The notes under the pieces were generated by a model, which was not told the DNA's origin, ran no database searches, and saw nothing but the letters and a program-made list of their open reading frames with translations. 64,000 nt of DNA. Origin: Paraglaciecola sp030730205 (GTDB taxonomy: Bacteria; Pseudomonadota; Gammaproteobacteria; Enterobacterales; Alteromonadaceae). Position numbers and translations under genes: made by a program. Positions within the stretch are counted from its first letter, which is position 1, and every line of letters starts with the position of its first letter. Positions 27,075 through 36,358 of this stretch are shown here, piece after piece. The DNA lies in contig NZ_JBGQOM010000004.1 of assembly GCF_052119645.1 (NCBI RefSeq), positions 248,001-312,000 of the forward strand. Reading direction: 5' to 3'.

Positions 27075-27120
27075 TTGACCTTTTAAGGATTTTGATTTAA
27101 TTTTGATGAAAGCGCTTACA
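27075..27120 (+). promoter_or_regulatory. GH16 promoter with LacI-type operator over the start point
   Basis: A -35 TTGACC (27075-27080), a 17-base spacer and -10 TAATTT (27098-27103) precede the operator TGAAAGCGCTTACA (27107-27120), which covers the expected start point. This matches the perfect operator at 22723 in 13 of 14 bases. An ATG at 27103-27108 runs into the operator, so it is not the translation start of GH16. Confidence 0.7.
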
Positions 27121-27171
27121 TTATGTGGGTGTGGTTCCATTTGTTTTACTTTGCTACTAGGAATTCAATGC

Positions 27172-29754
27172 ATGAACACAATTAGTACACAAATTCAAAG
27201 ACTGACGGTAGTTGCGGCTGCTGTAAGTTTATTTAGTTGTGGGGGCGGCTCAGAATCAAATACTCAATTTGATGTAGTCAATCCTACTGAGCCCGTTAGT
27301 GATTGGGTCCTGGTGTGGAGCGACGAGTTTGACGGCGCTACTATTGATACCAAAAAGTGGACTCATGAAGTCAACTGTAATGGTGGTGGTAACAACGAAC
27401 AACAATGTTACACCGACGCTGCTGACAACTCATTTGTATCAGACGGAACCTTAAAAATAGTAGCTAAACCTGCAGAAGAGGGCGCAGCACTGCCTTATAC
27501 CTCTGCACGGCTAAATACCCGATACAAAGCGGATTTTAAATATGGTCGCTTTGAAATGCGTGCAAAATTACCTGAAGGGCAAGGCTCTTGGCCTGCATTT
27601 TGGATGTTACCCACCGACTATGTTTATGGCGGGTGGCCTAAGTCAGGTGAAATCGACATCATCGAAGCGGTAAATTTAAAAACCGTAGATGCTGACGGTA
27701 ATGTTGAAGGATATGTGCACGGTACTCTGCACTACGGTCAAGAATGGCCAGCAAATAAGTCATCTGGAAAGGCTTATGCTTTGCCTGATATGGCAAACCC
27801 TGCAGACGATTTTCATACCTATGCCTTAGAGTGGCAAGAAGGTGAAATTCGTTGGTACGTTGATGGTTATTTATATGCAACGCAAATGGCATCTGAAATC
27901 AAATATAACGGTAAGGGCGAAGCGGTTGGCTTGAACCACCGGGGTTGGTTTGCGGAATATTTTGACATTTCTACCGGTGAGCTTGAAACACATTGGGATG
28001 CTGCTCCCTTTGATCAAGAATTTCATATGTTACTTAATTTAGCTGTTGGTGGCGATTGGCCTTCAAATGTGAATAACACTGGCATTGATGAAACAGCCTT
28101 TGCCAATGGTCAAACCTTTGAAATTGACTATGTCCATGTTTATGAATGTTCCGTTAACCCAGATACGGGTAAAGGTTGTGAAACCATTCGTAAAGGCTAC
28201 AAAGTTGAGGCAAGTGAAGCAAATCCAGATGGGGCGCTTGTTATTGGTGAAGCGCCAATTCCTGTTCCGCCAAGTACTGGTGGTCCAGCACCATTAACCA
28301 TGCTTTATGATGATGCTTTAGGTGCCGGTTTGAGCTTTGATAGTTACAACCCTGATAGCGCGATATCTTATTCTCAAGTAGAAGAAGCGGGCCGAGGTAA
28401 TGTGCTTGAAGTGATCAAAACGGGCGCAACCGGAAATGTCTATTTCACTGCCGCTATACCCTTTGATTTAACAGGTTATAGCCCAAATGCCGAATTGGTT
28501 TTCGACGTTAACGTGGCGAGTTTTGAAGCTGGAGCTGAGTTGTTAGTTAAGCTTGATAGTGGCTGGCCAAACGTCAGTGACTACACTGTCGTGCTGCCAG
28601 CATTAGGCGAGTGGGCAGAAGTCAGAATCAATATTGCGGAACTACTTGCCAGCGGAAACCGCTTTGCACCTGGTAGCTTTGCTAAGCCAGAAAGCGTAAC
28701 GAATATCTTTGTTGTTGAACCAACAGGCCCCATGAGTGTTAAGTTTGATAATATACGTTTAGAAAACCCTGTTGGGACTGAAATCATCACCCTTTACAGC
28801 GATGCGCCAGCATCAGATTTAGTGTTTGATAGTTATAACCCTGATAGTTTTGTTACCTACGCTCAGATCGAAGAGGACGGGCGCGGAAATGTACTTGAGT
28901 TAGTAAAAACAGGTGCTACCGGTAATGTTTATTTAACCGCTTCACCTGCCTACGACCTAAGCAACTGGAGTGATGCTGCAGAGATTGTTTTTGACATGTA
29001 TCTCACTAGCGTTGATTCAGGGGTGGAGTTATTGGTTAAGCTTGATAGTGGTTGGCCCGCAGTTAGTGATTATTCTGTCGCTCTACCTGCACCAGGCGAA
29101 TGGGTTGAAGTACGCATCAATATTGCTGAACTATTAGCCAATGGAAATCGTTTTGCGCCGGGTAATGCGGCAGACAGTGCCAACATTCCCAATATTTTTG
29201 TTCTGGAGCCCACAGGTGCCTTATCTGCTAAGTTCGACAACATCCGTTTAGAAAACCCACCTGAGCCGACTGTTACCACTTTATACGATGATGCCTTATC
29301 TACTGACCTGGTTTTTGATAGCTACAATCCAGACAGCGCCATTAGTTACAGTGAAGTTGCAGAAGATGAGCGTGGCAGCGTACTTGAAGTGGTGAAAACT
29401 GGTGCTGTGGGTAATGTGTACTTTAATGCCAGTGTGCCCTTTGATGTTAGCTCTTGGGGAGCATCAAGCGCCTTAGTATTTGATGTGAACGTGGCAAGTC
29501 TGGATTCGGGCGTTGAATTGTTAATCAAGTTTGACAGTGGATGGCCAAAAGTCAGTGATACCTCAGTGGCTATTCCAACACTAGGAGAATGGACAACAGT
29601 TAGGATCAATATTGCTGAGCTGTTGGCAAATGGTAACCGATTTGCGCCTGGTAACTTTGCTGACGAGACATCAATTGCAAACATTTTTGTTATCGAGCCT
29701 ACCGGACCAATGAGTGTGAAGTTTGACAACGTTCGTTTGGAAGAAAGTCAATGA
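27172..29754 (+). CDS. GH16 endo-beta-1,3-glucanase (laminarinase-type) lipoprotein with three repeated C-terminal modules
   Basis: An 860-residue secreted lipoprotein. The start is the ATG at 27172, with TAGGAA eight bases upstream; the signal ends SLFSC-GGG, so Cys22-23 is lipidated. The GH16 domain (about residues 40-330) carries the catalytic EIDIIE motif, with Glu160 as nucleophile, Asp162, and Glu165 as acid/base. Three modules of about 155-160 residues follow. Each starts with LYDDAL/YSDAP...FDSYNPDS, contains VLEVxKTGA(T/V)GNVYF, and ends PTGxxSxKFDNxRLE. They resemble the GH3 C-terminal sandwich and probably bind glucan. It is likely surface-exposed and makes the first cuts in laminarin-like polysaccharide. 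Confidence 0.93.
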   Translation: MNTISTQIQRLTVVAAAVSLFSCGGGSESNTQFDVVNPTEPVSDWVLVWSDEFDGATIDTKKWTHEVNCNGGGNNEQQCYTDAADNSFVSDGTLKIVAKPAEEGAALPYTSARLNTRYKADFKYGRFEMRAKLPEGQGSWPAFWMLPTDYVYGGWPKSGEIDIIEAVNLKTVDADGNVEGYVHGTLHYGQEWPANKSSGKAYALPDMANPADDFHTYALEWQEGEIRWYVDGYLYATQMASEIKYNGKGEAVGLNHRGWFAEYFDISTGELETHWDAAPFDQEFHMLLNLAVGGDWPSNVNNTGIDETAFANGQTFEIDYVHVYECSVNPDTGKGCETIRKGYKVEASEANPDGALVIGEAPIPVPPSTGGPAPLTMLYDDALGAGLSFDSYNPDSAISYSQVEEAGRGNVLEVIKTGATGNVYFTAAIPFDLTGYSPNAELVFDVNVASFEAGAELLVKLDSGWPNVSDYTVVLPALGEWAEVRINIAELLASGNRFAPGSFAKPESVTNIFVVEPTGPMSVKFDNIRLENPVGTEIITLYSDAPASDLVFDSYNPDSFVTYAQIEEDGRGNVLELVKTGATGNVYLTASPAYDLSNWSDAAEIVFDMYLTSVDSGVELLVKLDSGWPAVSDYSVALPAPGEWVEVRINIAELLANGNRFAPGNAADSANIPNIFVLEPTGALSAKFDNIRLENPPEPTVTTLYDDALSTDLVFDSYNPDSAISYSEVAEDERGSVLEVVKTGAVGNVYFNASVPFDVSSWGASSALVFDVNVASLDSGVELLIKFDSGWPKVSDTSVAIPTLGEWTTVRINIAELLANGNRFAPGNFADETSIANIFVIEPTGPMSVKFDNVRLEESQ
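28294..29751 (+). repeat. three tandem protein-module repeats within the GH16 gene
   Basis: Module 1 is about 28294-28770, module 2 about 28771-29260 and module 3 about 29261-29751. They share phrases such as FDSYNPDS, LDSGWP.VSD, EVRINIAELLA.GNRFAPG and KFDN.RLE. The DNA is less alike than the protein, so the duplication is not very recent. Confidence 0.85.
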
Positions 29755-29853
29755 TAATGCGGCTCTCTGACGGGTCGCCATACACCCTAAATGGCCAAAA
29801 AACGAATATAGCTAACACTAATAGCACATTGATAACAATTGAGTAGGTCGATT

Positions 29854-32799
29854 ATGAATCAACAAACATTTAATAAAAAACGCCTAGCCGCTTCTATTGC
29901 GATGTTGTTAGGTACTGCGATGACCCTGCCGGTTTTCGCGCAAGAAGAAGCGCCAGCAGATGACGTTGAAGTGATCCAAGTTAAAGGGATACGCGGCAGT
30001 TTAGCCCGTTCCATGGACATTAAACGCGAAGCCAGTGGTGTTGTCGACGCGATTTCAGCTGAGGACATGGGTAAATTTCCTGACACTAACTTAGCCGAAT
30101 CGTTGCAGCGCATTACCGGTGTTACTGTAAGCCGTTCAAATGGGGAAGGTAGCCAAATAACCGTGCGTGGTTTTGGTCCTGACAAAAACTTAGTCACCCT
30201 AAACGGCCGTCAAATGCCAGGAACGGGATATACGCGTTCTTACAGTTTGGAAAACTTAGCTTCAGAAGGCGTCAGTGCTTTAGAAGTAGTGAAAACTGCA
30301 CGAGCTGAAAACCCAAGCGGTGGTTTAGGTGCAACGGTAAATATTGTTACGGCAAAACCCCTTAATTCGCCGGGCCTAAAATATTCCGTATCGGGTAAGG
30401 GCATTTATGATACGTCTACGGTTGCAGGTGATGAGGTCACGCCACAAATCGCTGCTTTGTACAGCAATACCTTTGCCGACAATACCTTTGGTGTTGCCTT
30501 GTCGCTATCTATGCAGCAACGTGATTTTCAACAACAAAGTGCTAACATTCCTGGCTGGCAAGCCGACCAAGGTTTAGGCAATGCTACTGGTGATGACGCA
30601 ATAGATTTGCGGGCTACAGATGCTGATGGCGAAAAAGTAGGGCATACCTACTTTCCTCGTCAAATTTCTTACAATATTAATGATGTAGAACGTTCACGTT
30701 TAAACGGTCAGTTAACACTACAATATGCCCCGCGTGACGACATGACCTTCACTTTAGATTACGTGCGCTCTGAAGCGGAAACCTCAGTGGATGGTCGTGG
30801 CTTTGGTGTGTGGTTTAACTTTGGCGGTAACATTACCTCTTACCAGCTAGATGAAAATGGAACCGCGGTTAACTTTACTGAAACCGCTAACGATTTCGCT
30901 CATTCAGCCAATAGAAGCACCACTTTAGTAGAGGCAGAGTCCATCGGCTTTAATTTTGAATGGCAATTAACTAGTGATATCAATATTGAGTTTGATTACC
31001 ACGATTCCAGTAATGCTTCAGATAACGGCGCAGATAAAGGTAGTCGCCATGCTGGTAATGTGATTCTTGCTCCCAATAATATCGTTGATAAAACCTATGA
31101 TTACACCACTGGAGAAGTGCCTCAGTTTACTATGACGTGGCCTGATGGTGCTGCTGAAGCTTCGCCAGGTGATTTTGACCCATTATTTGCACAGTTCGGT
31201 CGTGGTCAAGGTGAGTCAACGGTTAAGCAAGCACAGTTGCACTCAGAATGGGTTAACCCTGATGATAGCTTCTTAACTAATGTAAAAGTAGGTTTGGCGC
31301 ATACTAAACAAACCTTTGGTGGATACAGCGCGAACAATGGTAACGTTGGGCCAAACGGCTACAACGGCAACATGGCTGTTTTTCCTGACAGCATGTTTAC
31401 CCGTCAAGACACTGGGGATTTGTTAGATGCCCTTGCCGGTGGAGGCAGTAATTTAAGTACTAATTATTATTACAGTTTTGATTATGCTGAAGCCGTTGCT
31501 CGTATGGCAGCGTATTTTGATAACTTCCCACTTGACCCACTCAATCCAGATTTTGGTGTGTATAACACCAGTGATGTAGAAGAGAAAACATCAAGTGCTT
31601 ACGTGTCTGCATCCATGTATTTTGAATTGGCCGATATGCCAGTTGATGTCAATGTTGGCTTGCGCTACGAAAAAAGTGATGTGGTGAGTAACGTATTGCA
31701 AAACGTAGAAGATTACATCGTATGGTCAAACCCCACAGAGTGGCAAACACGCTACAAAACAGGCGATCAAAACTTCTTAGAGGGCACCGGTGATTACAAC
31801 GTTACCTTGCCTAATTTAGATCTTAAAATTGAATTAATGGAGGATTTATACGGACGTTTCTCGGTGGGTAAAACTATCGCTCGTGCTCCATTAGGTGACT
31901 TATTAGGCTCACGTTCACTGTCTGGTAGTCCAAAACCGGGCAGCCGTAATGGTAGTTCGGGTAACCCCAGCTTATTGCCGTTTGAATCGTCAAATATAGA
32001 TTTAACATTCGAGTACTATTACGGCGAAGCCAGCTATGTATCGTTGGGGTATTTCCGTAAAAGTGTGAAAAACTTTATTACCCGCACCACCAGTACTATT
32101 ACTGTGGACGGATTGCGCGATCCTTTAATAGGCCCTCGTGCAACGGCAGCAATTCAAGACTTGAAAGACGCTGCAGGGGATCAAAGTTTTGTACCAGCTG
32201 ATGGTGATATCTGGACGCAAATCATCGCCAATGGCGGTGGTGAATTTGATGAACTAACCGGTAACGTTATCGTATTCCAAAACAATGACGATCCTTTAGT
32301 TGAGTGGCTAGTCACACAACCCACTAATGGCGATACTAAAAAGGTAGACGGAATAGAATTTGCCGTACAACACTTTTTTGGTGAATCAGGCTTTGGTGCG
32401 GGCGTAAACGCAACCTTGGTTGACGGTGACGTTAAATTTGACGTAGACAGTTTTGAAAGACAATCTCCCCTTGAAGGTTTGAGTGATTCTGCGAACTTCC
32501 AATTGTTTTATGAGAAGGACGGTTTATCGGTCAAAGTCACTTACGCCTGGCGTGACAATTACCTAATCGGTATTGGTCAAGAACAAGGTTCGGCAGAAAA
32601 TCCACCGCAGTTTGGCAAAGAATACGCACAAACTGACATGAGTGTGAACTATGACGTGAATGATAATCTGACCGTGTTCTTTGAAGGTTTAAACATTACC
32701 AACGAGACCGAACAAGGTTATGGTCGTTATGAAGAGCAGTTCTTGTTTGCTCGCCAATATGGACCACGTTATACATTAGGTGCGCGTTATACTTTTTAA
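29854..32799 (+). CDS. TonB-dependent receptor of the glucan locus
   Basis: A 981-residue receptor with a signal peptide (cleavage after PVFA) followed by an EAPADDVEVIQVKGIRGSL TonB-box region. The plug segment MGKFPDTNLAESLQRITGV and TVRGFGP is the signature of the large carbohydrate-linked receptor group in Alteromonadales and Caulobacterales. The barrel ends GARYTF with terminal Phe. It starts 99 bases after GH16, with no obvious operator between, so it is probably in the same transcript. It likely imports laminari-oligosaccharides. Confidence 0.94.
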   Translation: MNQQTFNKKRLAASIAMLLGTAMTLPVFAQEEAPADDVEVIQVKGIRGSLARSMDIKREASGVVDAISAEDMGKFPDTNLAESLQRITGVTVSRSNGEGSQITVRGFGPDKNLVTLNGRQMPGTGYTRSYSLENLASEGVSALEVVKTARAENPSGGLGATVNIVTAKPLNSPGLKYSVSGKGIYDTSTVAGDEVTPQIAALYSNTFADNTFGVALSLSMQQRDFQQQSANIPGWQADQGLGNATGDDAIDLRATDADGEKVGHTYFPRQISYNINDVERSRLNGQLTLQYAPRDDMTFTLDYVRSEAETSVDGRGFGVWFNFGGNITSYQLDENGTAVNFTETANDFAHSANRSTTLVEAESIGFNFEWQLTSDINIEFDYHDSSNASDNGADKGSRHAGNVILAPNNIVDKTYDYTTGEVPQFTMTWPDGAAEASPGDFDPLFAQFGRGQGESTVKQAQLHSEWVNPDDSFLTNVKVGLAHTKQTFGGYSANNGNVGPNGYNGNMAVFPDSMFTRQDTGDLLDALAGGGSNLSTNYYYSFDYAEAVARMAAYFDNFPLDPLNPDFGVYNTSDVEEKTSSAYVSASMYFELADMPVDVNVGLRYEKSDVVSNVLQNVEDYIVWSNPTEWQTRYKTGDQNFLEGTGDYNVTLPNLDLKIELMEDLYGRFSVGKTIARAPLGDLLGSRSLSGSPKPGSRNGSSGNPSLLPFESSNIDLTFEYYYGEASYVSLGYFRKSVKNFITRTTSTITVDGLRDPLIGPRATAAIQDLKDAAGDQSFVPADGDIWTQIIANGGGEFDELTGNVIVFQNNDDPLVEWLVTQPTNGDTKKVDGIEFAVQHFFGESGFGAGVNATLVDGDVKFDVDSFERQSPLEGLSDSANFQLFYEKDGLSVKVTYAWRDNYLIGIGQEQGSAENPPQFGKEYAQTDMSVNYDVNDNLTVFFEGLNITNETEQGYGRYEEQFLFARQYGPRYTLGARYTF

Positions 32800-32819
32800 T
32801 TAGTATCTATATACGGAGT

Positions 32820-32842
32820 AAAGCCGCTAATTTAGCGGCTTT
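32820..32842 (+). terminator. intrinsic terminator after the locus receptor
   Basis: AAAGCCGCT (32820-32828), AATTT loop, AGCGGCTTT (32834-32842), ending in TTC. It separates the receptor from the flavoprotein gene, which may have its own promoter or receive read-through. Confidence 0.85.
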
Positions 32843-32934
32843 TCACTTTAAATAAGCGTGCTATATTAAACAAACTTTTTAGCGCCTAGAGTCGTATTTA
32901 TTGCTGTCAAAACGTACAAATGAGGGTGATACAC

Positions 32935-34494
32935 GTGGTCGATAATTCTATTCGCGTCATTACTATAATTGGTGGCGGCACTGCGGGATGGTTAACCGCA
33001 GGTGTGATTGCTGCAGAGCATTTAGCTAATAGCGAGCAGGGTATAGAAGTCAGATTGATTGAGTCTCCCGATGTTAATCCTGTTGGTGTGGGCGAAGGGA
33101 CGTGGCCGACTATGCGAGGCACACTGAAAAAGATGGGCATCAGTGAAACGGAATTTTTTCGCGAATGTGATGCTTCTTTTAAGCAAGGGGCAAAATTTGC
33201 CAAGTGGGTAACAGGCGCTGAAAACGACGCGTATTATCATCCTTTAGTTTTGCCGCAAGGTTATAGCGATATAAATTTAGTGCCGTTTTGGCAGCAACAC
33301 GCTGACAAAGTTTCTTTTGCTGATGCGGTCAGTTTTCAAGGTTATTTATGTGAGCGCGGTCTTGCTCCTAAACAAAATACCACCCCCGAGTATGCTCATG
33401 TAGCGAACTATGCTTATCATTTAGATGCGGGCAAGTTTTCGCATTTTCTGCAAAAACATTGCACACAAAAATTAGGTGTTAAACATTTTCTTGATCATGT
33501 CACTGGGGTAAATAGCCATGAAAATGGTGATATTGCGTCGGTGAGCACCAAACAAAATGGCGATATTAGTGGTGATTTATTTATCGATTGCAGTGGTTTT
33601 CACGCATTGCTTATTGGTAAACATTACAATGTGCCTTTTATCAGTAAAAAGCATATTTTATTTAATGATACCGCGCTAGCATGTCATGTGCCTTATACTG
33701 ATGAGCAAAGCGCCATTGCCTCTCATACCATTTCAACCGGTCAGTCGAGTGGTTGGATATGGGATATTGGGTTGCCTTCTCGCCGAGGCGTGGGTCATGT
33801 GTTTTCAAGTAAACATACCACAGTTGAAAAAGCCGAAGTTGAGTTGCGCGACTATTTACGCTTGAGTCGTCCTGATATCGCTGATGAGCTAAAAATTCGT
33901 CAACTGGATATTAATCCTGGCCATCGTCAGGTGTTTTGGAAAAATAATTGTGTAGCAGTAGGCTTGGCGGCCGGATTTTTAGAGCCTTTAGAAGCATCAG
34001 CTTTAGTGTTGGTTGAGTTGTCCGCAGCGATGATCAGCGAGCAATTACCAGCAACACGCGGTGTGATGAATATCGTAGCAAAACGTTTTAATGAAAAGTT
34101 TCTGTATCGCTGGGATAGAATCATTGATTTTTTAAAACTGCACTATGTATTAACTAAACGCACAGACAGTCAGTATTGGATTGATAATTGCCGTCCAGAG
34201 ACTATCCCTGAAGGATTGCAAGAACTCTTAACGTTGTGGCGTCATGAATCACCTTGGCACCAAGACTTTACTCAAGTAGATGAAATATTTCCCTCTGCTA
34301 GTTACCAATATGTACTCTATGGAATGGGTTTTGAAACACAAAAAAGAGCAACGCAAAGACGGTCCGAAAACGCTCAGTTGGCCGATATGCAGTTTCGTAA
34401 AAACAGCGAAATGGCGCAAAAATTACTGGCAGGCTTGCCTACAAACAGAGACCTAATCAATAAAATTCGTCAATTTGGTCTGCAAAAAATTTAG
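32935..34494 (+). CDS. tryptophan-halogenase-family flavoprotein
   Basis: About 519 residues, FAD-dependent halogenase fold. The N-terminal GGGTAGWLTAG is the dinucleotide-binding loop; GVGEGTWPTMR and ASFKQGAKF with Lys83 align with the PrnA catalytic-lysine region. The halogenase WxWxIP motif reads WIWDIG, with Gly instead of Pro. The GTG at 32935 has GAGGGTG six bases upstream; an ATG at 32920 is possible. It is the first gene of a trio with SapC and a cupin-like protein that often accompanies TonB receptors of sugar loci. Its substrate is unknown; indole or a bound aromatic is possible, and it may not halogenate at all. Confidence 0.85.
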   Translation: MVDNSIRVITIIGGGTAGWLTAGVIAAEHLANSEQGIEVRLIESPDVNPVGVGEGTWPTMRGTLKKMGISETEFFRECDASFKQGAKFAKWVTGAENDAYYHPLVLPQGYSDINLVPFWQQHADKVSFADAVSFQGYLCERGLAPKQNTTPEYAHVANYAYHLDAGKFSHFLQKHCTQKLGVKHFLDHVTGVNSHENGDIASVSTKQNGDISGDLFIDCSGFHALLIGKHYNVPFISKKHILFNDTALACHVPYTDEQSAIASHTISTGQSSGWIWDIGLPSRRGVGHVFSSKHTTVEKAEVELRDYLRLSRPDIADELKIRQLDINPGHRQVFWKNNCVAVGLAAGFLEPLEASALVLVELSAAMISEQLPATRGVMNIVAKRFNEKFLYRWDRIIDFLKLHYVLTKRTDSQYWIDNCRPETIPEGLQELLTLWRHESPWHQDFTQVDEIFPSASYQYVLYGMGFETQKRATQRRSENAQLADMQFRKNSEMAQKLLAGLPTNRDLINKIRQFGLQKI

Positions 34495-34538
34495 TTTTTT
34501 GTACGGATTAAATACAATAATTAATAGTTGGATACTTC

Positions 34539-35276
34539 ATGCCTAATCATCAACAGCTCGATAACATCACTCACAAAAACTTAAGAGTACTGACTCACCA
34601 TCATCCAAATTTTGGTGATACCACCAGTTACAGCCGTTTATTTACCTCCGAGTTTAGGCATGCCCAAGGTGATTATCCGATATTGTTTCGTAAAAATAGT
34701 GAAACAGGCCAATTCGAAGCCATCGCTTTGTTTGGTTTTGCTGTAGAAGAAAACTTGTTTTTAGATGACCACGGGTGGCATGCGAATTACATTCCACTGG
34801 CTATCCAGCGCCGTCCTTTTTTAATTGGCTTTGAGCCTGGCAGTCAAGAATCGCAAGGTGAGCCCAAGGCGGTGGTGCATATCGACATGGATAGTCCACG
34901 AATAAGTGAGTCAGAAGGTGAGGCGGTGTTTTTAGAGCAAGGCGGCCAAAGCCACTACTTACAGCAAGTGAGCTCTGTCCTCAATGCTATACATCAAGGC
35001 GATACTGAAACCAGAGCCTTTATAGACACCTTGTTACACTATGAGCTGATAGAATCGGTGTCGATCAAGGTGAAGTTGCAAGACGGCTCAAATAATGAAT
35101 TAAGTAGTTTATACAGCATTAATGAAGAAAAACTTACAAGCTTGGCCGCAGATGCCGTGTACAGTCTTTATCAAAGAGGCTACATGCAGCATATCTATAT
35201 GGTAATGGCGTCAATGGCAGCCATGTCCCATTTAATTGAATTAAAAAATAAGCAAATATCATCAACTGATGTATAG
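34539..35276 (+). CDS. SapC family protein
   Basis: A 245-residue protein matching the SapC family. It has the HPNFGDTTSYSRLFTSEFRHAQGDYPILFRK start and the GWHANYIPLAIQRRPFLIGFE central segment. No signal peptide or membrane helix is evident, so it should be cytoplasmic. SapC was named from S-layer secretion genes in Campylobacter, but in sugar loci its role is unknown. It lies 44 bases after the flavoprotein gene and overlaps the cupin gene by eight bases. Confidence 0.85.
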   Translation: MPNHQQLDNITHKNLRVLTHHHPNFGDTTSYSRLFTSEFRHAQGDYPILFRKNSETGQFEAIALFGFAVEENLFLDDHGWHANYIPLAIQRRPFLIGFEPGSQESQGEPKAVVHIDMDSPRISESEGEAVFLEQGGQSHYLQQVSSVLNAIHQGDTETRAFIDTLLHYELIESVSIKVKLQDGSNNELSSLYSINEEKLTSLAADAVYSLYQRGYMQHIYMVMASMAAMSHLIELKNKQISSTDV

Positions 35277-36276
35277 CGCCTTAGACTCCGTTAAAAGCAT
35301 CGTTTGTGAGGATTACTCGGCACTTTCAGAATCCATATTAAGGGCGACTGAACCTGTTATTTTAAAAGGGTTAGTTAAAGCATGGCCCTTAGTGCAACAC
35401 AGTCAGTCTTCGATTGTAGATTCCGCCAACTATCTACGCCGCTTTTATAATGATAAACCCGTGTTTGCCATGGTTGCTGATGCCAAAGAAAAAGGGCGTT
35501 TTTTTTATAATGAAGACTTAACGGGTTTTAATTTTGCCCGTCAGCAGATGAATTTCAGGGATTTGCTGGATGCTTTGATTGCAGATGAGCCAAGCCAGCG
35601 CAAAGGGTTTTATGTCGGTTCGACATCGGTTGATCAGATATTACCTGGTCTGCGTGATGCTCAAAACGATATACCGCAACTGTCAGATAAACCCTTAGTG
35701 AGTATTTGGGTCGGTAATCAATCACGTATTGCCGCACATTATGATGTGACTGATAACGTGGCGTGCGTGGCAGCAGGTAAGCGACGCTTTACCTTATTTG
35801 GGCCTGAGCAGTTGGATAATCTTTATATTGGACCATTGGATTTTACCCCCGCTGGGCAACCGGCGAGCTTGGTGGATTTTCATCAGCCAGATTTTATACG
35901 TTTTCCTAAGTTCAAAACGGCCCTAGAGCATGCATTGGTTGCAGAACTTGAAGCAGGCGATGGGATTTTTATCCCTAGTATGTGGTGGCATCACGTAGAA
36001 GCGCTGTCTGATTTTAATATTTTAGTTAATTATTGGTGGCGCCAAGTGCCTAATTATGTGGGTGTACCAAGTGATGCATTAAACCATGCTATGTTGGCAA
36101 TAAAATCTTTACCCCTTGAGCAACGAGAAGCGTGGCGGCATCTTTTTGACCACTATGTTTTTAGGCCCGCAGAGCAGGAGCATATCCCGGCGCATGCTCG
36201 GGGTATGCTAGATGCCATTGATGAAAATAGCGCCAGAAAACTACGCGCCGTGTTATTAAATAAGTTAAACCGTTAA
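35269..36276 (+). CDS. cupin-like (JmjC-type) oxygenase-fold protein
   Basis: A 335-residue protein of the cupin-8/JmjC-like fold. The metal-binding HxD is in RIAAHYDVTDN (near residue 161) and the distal His is in PSMWWHHVEAL (near 240). A lysine between them (AAGKRRFTLF) fits 2-oxoglutarate binding. This resembles the FIH-type hydroxylases. It closes the halogenase-SapC-cupin trio and starts within the SapC stop region. Substrate is unknown; modification of a partner protein in the trio is a guess. Confidence 0.82.
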   Translation: MYSALDSVKSIVCEDYSALSESILRATEPVILKGLVKAWPLVQHSQSSIVDSANYLRRFYNDKPVFAMVADAKEKGRFFYNEDLTGFNFARQQMNFRDLLDALIADEPSQRKGFYVGSTSVDQILPGLRDAQNDIPQLSDKPLVSIWVGNQSRIAAHYDVTDNVACVAAGKRRFTLFGPEQLDNLYIGPLDFTPAGQPASLVDFHQPDFIRFPKFKTALEHALVAELEAGDGIFIPSMWWHHVEALSDFNILVNYWWRQVPNYVGVPSDALNHAMLAIKSLPLEQREAWRHLFDHYVFRPAEQEHIPAHARGMLDAIDENSARKLRAVLLNKLNR

Positions 36277-36323
36277 GGGCGTAAAGAGCCTGCCTAAGAA
36301 AAGGCTTTTGCCTATTTCAGCAG

Positions 36324-36352
36324 TTGCTAATAGCTGTTTTACTCTATATAAT
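36324..36352 (+). promoter_or_regulatory. strong sigma-70 promoter ahead of rimP-nusA-infB
   Basis: TTGCTA (36324-36329), a 17-base spacer and a perfect TATAAT (36347-36352) followed by a GCGGCC discriminator. Transcription should start near 36359, leaving a leader of about 275 bases before rimP. Confidence 0.8.
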
Positions 36353-36358
36353 GCGGCC

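Noticed and set aside
27103..27171. Upstream extension of the GH16 protein from an ATG at 27103
   Set aside because: The extension would lie within the operator and the expected transcription start. The ATG at 27172 has a good ribosome site and directly gives a lipoprotein signal.
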